Below are positions 61,371 to 64,000 of a stretch of DNA of 64,000 bases, piece by piece. The stretch lies in assembly GCA_951812725.1 (NCBI GenBank), contig OX638330.1, forward strand, positions 4,319,405 to 4,383,404. The letters run 5' to 3'. The translations under genes were made by a program, and so were the position numbers. Every line of letters starts with the position of its first letter. Position 1 is the first letter of the stretch. This stretch comes from an uncultured Caldilineaceae bacterium. GTDB lineage: Bacteria > Chloroflexota > Anaerolineae > Caldilineales > Caldilineaceae. The notes under the pieces are model-generated. The model was not told where the DNA came from. It worked only from the letters and a program-made list of their open reading frames with translations, and ran no database searches.

Positions 61371-61644
61371 GTAGATTCCTTCGGTTCCGGAGATTCTTTT
61401 AACTAAGTGACTGTCTGCTCAGCGGGGGACATTCTGACCCGGCAACACAGACAGCCATGATTATCTACTACAAGACGTAAGCCTACTGCATAACAGGGGA
61501 ATGGGCAAGGAATGGGCGTTAAATGGAGCCGGGCCGGGTAGGGCCTTGTGTGACTTTTTTGCTTGCTGCGGATACGCGTGTTCGGCTATTATGACATCTG
61601 TCCCCGCAACCGATTGGCGGCATTTTTGAAGGGTCAGGCTACCG

Positions 61645-61908
61645 TTGAAGACTTGCATAAGAGTAGGGCGGAGCGCTATTGAGAAATACCGGCCCCAAGT
61701 ACTTTCAATTCTGGCTATGGGATTGGGGGGGTCAGTTGCTGTTGGTATTCTCTACGTGCTCAGTGTTAATTATCCCGATCTGATTCCGCGTTGGCCTGGC
61801 GGTATGCTGGTGTTTCTACTTCCCTGGTGGATAGGTGGGACGATTGGTGTAGCTTGTTTCGGCCCATTCAAGGTATATGCGACGAAGGGAACAAAAAGGC
61901 GCGAGTGA
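61645..61908 (+). CDS. Small two-TM hypothetical protein
   Basis: This 87-residue protein would start at a TTG (61645). It has two hydrophobic segments (about 19-41 and 53-74) and a basic C-terminus (KGTKRRE). It lies alone on the plus strand, with about 270 and 230 empty bases on either side. No homologue is recognised, and base composition is lower in GC than its surroundings, so it may be a recent acquisition or a fortuitous frame. Confidence 0.4.
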   Translation: MKTCIRVGRSAIEKYRPQVLSILAMGLGGSVAVGILYVLSVNYPDLIPRWPGGMLVFLLPWWIGGTIGVACFGPFKVYATKGTKRRE

Positions 61909-62138
61909 GGGTCAGCCGTTGACTCAGGCGAGATTAGGAGGGCAGGATTGAATTCAATTTCGGAGTGTCGCCTTTCGGATCATACGGTACAGTGAACTCC
62001 GAATCGCGGCAGAGGGTATTGACCGACCGGCCATGGCGCCTTCCTTTCATTCCCGATCCGTAGCAGGTCTGGCGTGAAACAGAGAGGAGGAAAAAGTGAG
62101 ATTTGCCTTTTCTCCCTCCCCGGGTCGGCCCCTGCCGT
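61909..62138. other. Intergenic region downstream of the methyltransferase gene
   Basis: No gene or clear signal is seen. Together with the region at 61371-61644 it forms a gene-poor patch around the small two-TM frame. Confidence 0.4.
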
Positions 62139-62897
62139 CTAGTCCTGTTTGCGCCCGATGAACAGCCCTTCTTGCAGGTGAAAGAGCGTGCGGCCGTCCT
62201 CGCTGCGGGGATGGAGGAACTCTTGCGCCTCGGGCGGGCCGTGCCCGAGGAGAGCCCGCAGGTAGGACTGCATCACTGGACCGTGGCGTGCAGCCCAATC
62301 TTCGAAGACCATCTGTTTTTCGAGGATTTCGTGCTGGGTCAGTTCCAGGCCGGCCTGCGAGTAGCCTTCCAGCCACTCTTCGGTGCTGAGGCAGCGGCCG
62401 TGGCTGGGGTCGCGCAGTTTCTCGAAGGCGTTGACAAAATCGCCGGCGACGCCCGCTGGTACGACGTTATCCACGACCGCCAGGATGCCGCCGGCGCGCA
62501 GCACGCGCACGGACTCGCGCAGGAAAGCGCCGACGTCAGGGAAGTGATGGGGCGCGATGCGGCAGGTGAGGAGATCGAACTGGTCGTCTGCATAGGGCAG
62601 GTTGTCGGCATCGGCGTGCTCGACGGTTACGTTGTCGATGCCGCGTATCGCGGTCTGCTCGCGGGCGACGGTCAGCATCTCCGGCGTGATGTCGGTTGCT
62701 CGCACGTTGGCGACGTGGGGGGCGAAGGCGAAGGCGGTGTGGCCGGCGGCGGTGGCGATGTCCAGCGCCTGCCAGTGCGGTTGCGGCTCGACCAGCTCGA
62801 CCAGCCGTTGTAGACTGGCGCCCTTGGCGTGGGGCCGGCTGGTGATATAGGTCCGGGCATGGGCGCCGAACTGCTCTTGCACTGATCTCTTGTCCAT
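62139..62897 (-). CDS. Class I SAM-dependent methyltransferase
   Basis: This 252-residue protein has the SAM-binding order of the UbiE/MerM-like group: motif I LDIATAAGHTAFAFAPH near residue 40, the acidic post-I VRATDITPEM, motif II DLLTCRIAPHHF and motif III GGILAVVDNV. The long C-terminal half may bind substrate. Target unknown. ATG 62897 follows AGGA. It is next to an inositol-monophosphatase-like gene, 18 bases after it. Confidence 0.87.
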   Translation of the reverse strand: MDKRSVQEQFGAHARTYITSRPHAKGASLQRLVELVEPQPHWQALDIATAAGHTAFAFAPHVANVRATDITPEMLTVAREQTAIRGIDNVTVEHADADNLPYADDQFDLLTCRIAPHHFPDVGAFLRESVRVLRAGGILAVVDNVVPAGVAGDFVNAFEKLRDPSHGRCLSTEEWLEGYSQAGLELTQHEILEKQMVFEDWAARHGPVMQSYLRALLGHGPPEAQEFLHPRSEDGRTLFHLQEGLFIGRKQD

Positions 62898-62915
62898 TTG
62901 TCCTAGGCCTTTCTG

Positions 62916-63785
62916 TCAGTTCTGGTCGAACTTCCCTGAACGAGCCTCTTGTATTGCCTTCAGCAATGATTTGTGGACGCCCGGCTGGCCGTTGCTGGCG
63001 ATGATGCTATGGTCGGTCAGGCGGAAGGGCGCGCCGGCGTAGTTGGTGACGAGGCCACCCGCCTCGTTCACGAGCAGGACGCCGGCCGCGACATCCCACG
63101 GTTGGATCCATCCCTCCCAGTAGGCTGAGAAGGCGCCGGCGGACACGTAGGCCAGATCGGCCGAGGATGCGCCCATGCGCCTTACGCCGCGGCAGATCGG
63201 CATGATGCGGGCGAATTCGGCGGCGTTGTTGTCCTCGTTGACCGCGCGGTGGTAAGGGAAGCCGGTTGTGAGCAGCGCGTCCGCCAGCGAGGATGCCTGG
63301 CTGACCTGCAGGCGCTGCTGTTCGCCATTCTGCCGGCGGAGAAAGGCGCCCTGGCCGGCCTGCGCCCAGAAGAGATCGAACTGCGGCAGGATCAGCGAGA
63401 GTCCGAAGAGAGTCTTCTCACGGTGGATGAGGGCGATGTTGATGCCGAACCAGGGCACGCCGGCGGCGAAGTTGATCGTGCCGTCGATGGGATCCACCAG
63501 CCAAAAATACTCGTCATCCGGCTGTTCATCGCTTTCTTCGCCCCAGAAGCCGAAATTGGGTGTGAGGGAGGCCAGACGGTCGCGAATCAGCGTCTCGCAG
63601 GCGAGGTCGGCTTCGGTGACCAGGTCATTAGGGGTTGACTTGGAATGGATAGAACGCAGGCCATCCTGTTGCATCGTCAGGGCCAGTTCGCCGGCCTGGC
63701 GGGCTAATTCGAAGAGCGGAGTTTTCGCGACCGGCATCTCCTCGTCCTGGCGTTGCGTCTGTTTTGCAGGTGCCGTGGAGGTCAC
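62916..63785 (-). CDS. Inositol monophosphatase family protein
   Basis: This 289-residue phosphatase has the family metal motifs: GEESDEQ near residue 90, LVDPIDGTINF near 110 and the C-terminal WDVAAGVLLVNEAGG. It removes phosphate from inositol-1-phosphate, fructose bisphosphate, PAP or similar. The GTG at 63785 follows GAGGAG with good spacing; an ATG at 63737 is less well placed. It starts two bases after the stop of the upstream gene, so the two are coupled. Confidence 0.88.
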   Translation of the reverse strand: MTSTAPAKQTQRQDEEMPVAKTPLFELARQAGELALTMQQDGLRSIHSKSTPNDLVTEADLACETLIRDRLASLTPNFGFWGEESDEQPDDEYFWLVDPIDGTINFAAGVPWFGINIALIHREKTLFGLSLILPQFDLFWAQAGQGAFLRRQNGEQQRLQVSQASSLADALLTTGFPYHRAVNEDNNAAEFARIMPICRGVRRMGASSADLAYVSAGAFSAYWEGWIQPWDVAAGVLLVNEAGGLVTNYAGAPFRLTDHSIIASNGQPGVHKSLLKAIQEARSGKFDQN

Positions 63786-63787
63786 CG

Positions 63788-64000
63788 CTACATCTCCTCG
63801 CGATAGTGGAGGCCGCTTCGCTGCTTTTCCAGCATGGTGGCCTTACGGATCATTTCCCGCACGCCCATGGGATCCTTGACGTTGTGGAGTGTGAATTCAG
63901 GATGACTGGGATCGGCGCTGGTGATCGTGACATCACCCACGTTCAGTGCCCTTTCGCCGAGATGCTGGGTCACCGAAGTATCGCGTACGCGCACCAACTC
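63788..64000 (-). CDS. C-terminal part of a PH-domain-like (YdbS-type) protein, cut by the window edge
   Basis: The visible 71 residues read like the end of a bacterial PH (DUF304/YdbS) domain: VRDTSVTQHLG, VGDVTITSAD and FTLHNVKDPMGVREMIRKA, followed by a Glu/Lys-rich tail. The 5' part lies beyond the window; the codon at the edge is in frame, so no start is seen. It is translationally coupled to the inositol-monophosphatase gene. Confidence 0.6.
   Translation of the reverse strand, partial: ELVRVRDTSVTQHLGERALNVGDVTITSADPSHPEFTLHNVKDPMGVREMIRKATMLEKQRSGLHYREEM

Overview
The window is high-GC bacterial chromosome. Gene content suggests a Chloroflexota (Caldilineaceae-like) heterotroph. The signs are many Gfo/Idh/MocA oxidoreductases, xylose-isomerase-like TIM barrels, phytanoyl-CoA dioxygenase-type oxygenases, UxaA-type dehydratase, two CUT1 sugar ABC transporters with Tat-type lipoprotein binding proteins, BMP-type binding lipoproteins and short dispersed palindromic repeats. 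The lineage is inferred from gene content only. No rRNA, prophage, transposase or CRISPR array was seen.

Layout. 0.1-6.8 kb (mostly minus) is a sugar/polyol catabolic block: two sugar-phosphate isomerase-like proteins, a Gfo/Idh/MocA enzyme, a polysaccharide deacetylase, a GH-like TIM barrel and a class V PLP enzyme. A lone ribbon-helix-helix antitoxin gene with its own promoter sits on the plus strand inside it. 7.2-10.4 kb (plus) has a metal-type permease pair (DUF318 with a His-rich loop, and a DUF1980/TIGR03943 partner) and a TolB-like propeller. 10.5-16 kb (minus) has a 935-residue UxaA-type protein, an MFS exporter and a zinc-ribbon/LysM membrane protein. A selenocysteine tRNA with a textbook promoter lies at 16.2-16.35 kb. 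16.4-23.1 kb (minus) has a PhyH dioxygenase, an operon PfkB-PHP-phosphatase-like-DUF1638, and a fusion of a virulence-factor domain to a homocysteine S-methyltransferase; this part is rich in repeats.

23.8-32.3 kb (plus) has two paralogous BMP lipoproteins, their double-ATPase (no permeases in the window), two small membrane proteins, a glycosyltransferase, an aldo/keto reductase and a second PhyH enzyme. 32.4-38.9 kb (minus) is a CUT1 ABC operon followed by three Gfo/Idh/MocA genes, two of which are a tandem duplication; divergent to it are a GH78 alpha-L-rhamnosidase and another Gfo/Idh/MocA gene. 43.2-46.3 kb (plus) has a 24-residue LRR lipoprotein, a decayed copy of it, and a CPBP intramembrane protease. 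46.5-54.7 kb (minus) is one long operon: a CUT1 transporter, a hydroxyacid dehydrogenase, a dimethylglycine/sarcosine-dehydrogenase-like FAD-GcvT protein and a separate GcvT-like protein. 54.9-64 kb (minus) is more housekeeping: hisS, GT2, polyprenyl synthase, tatD, phosphomannomutase, a methyltransferase, an inositol monophosphatase and the end of a PH-domain-like protein.

How it works together: the transporters import glycosides or methylated amines; GH78, deacetylase and Gfo/Idh/MocA/isomerase enzymes process sugars; UxaA handles sugar acids; and the homocysteine methyltransferase fusion, DUF1638, DMGDH and GcvT proteins could form a betaine-to-glycine one-carbon route. The most noteworthy signals are the isolated tRNA-Sec, the composite dispersed repeat with covarying hairpins, heptamer tandem repeats at gene junctions, the methylamine/sugar-transporter operon, and SBP-hairpin-permease architecture repeated in both CUT1 operons.
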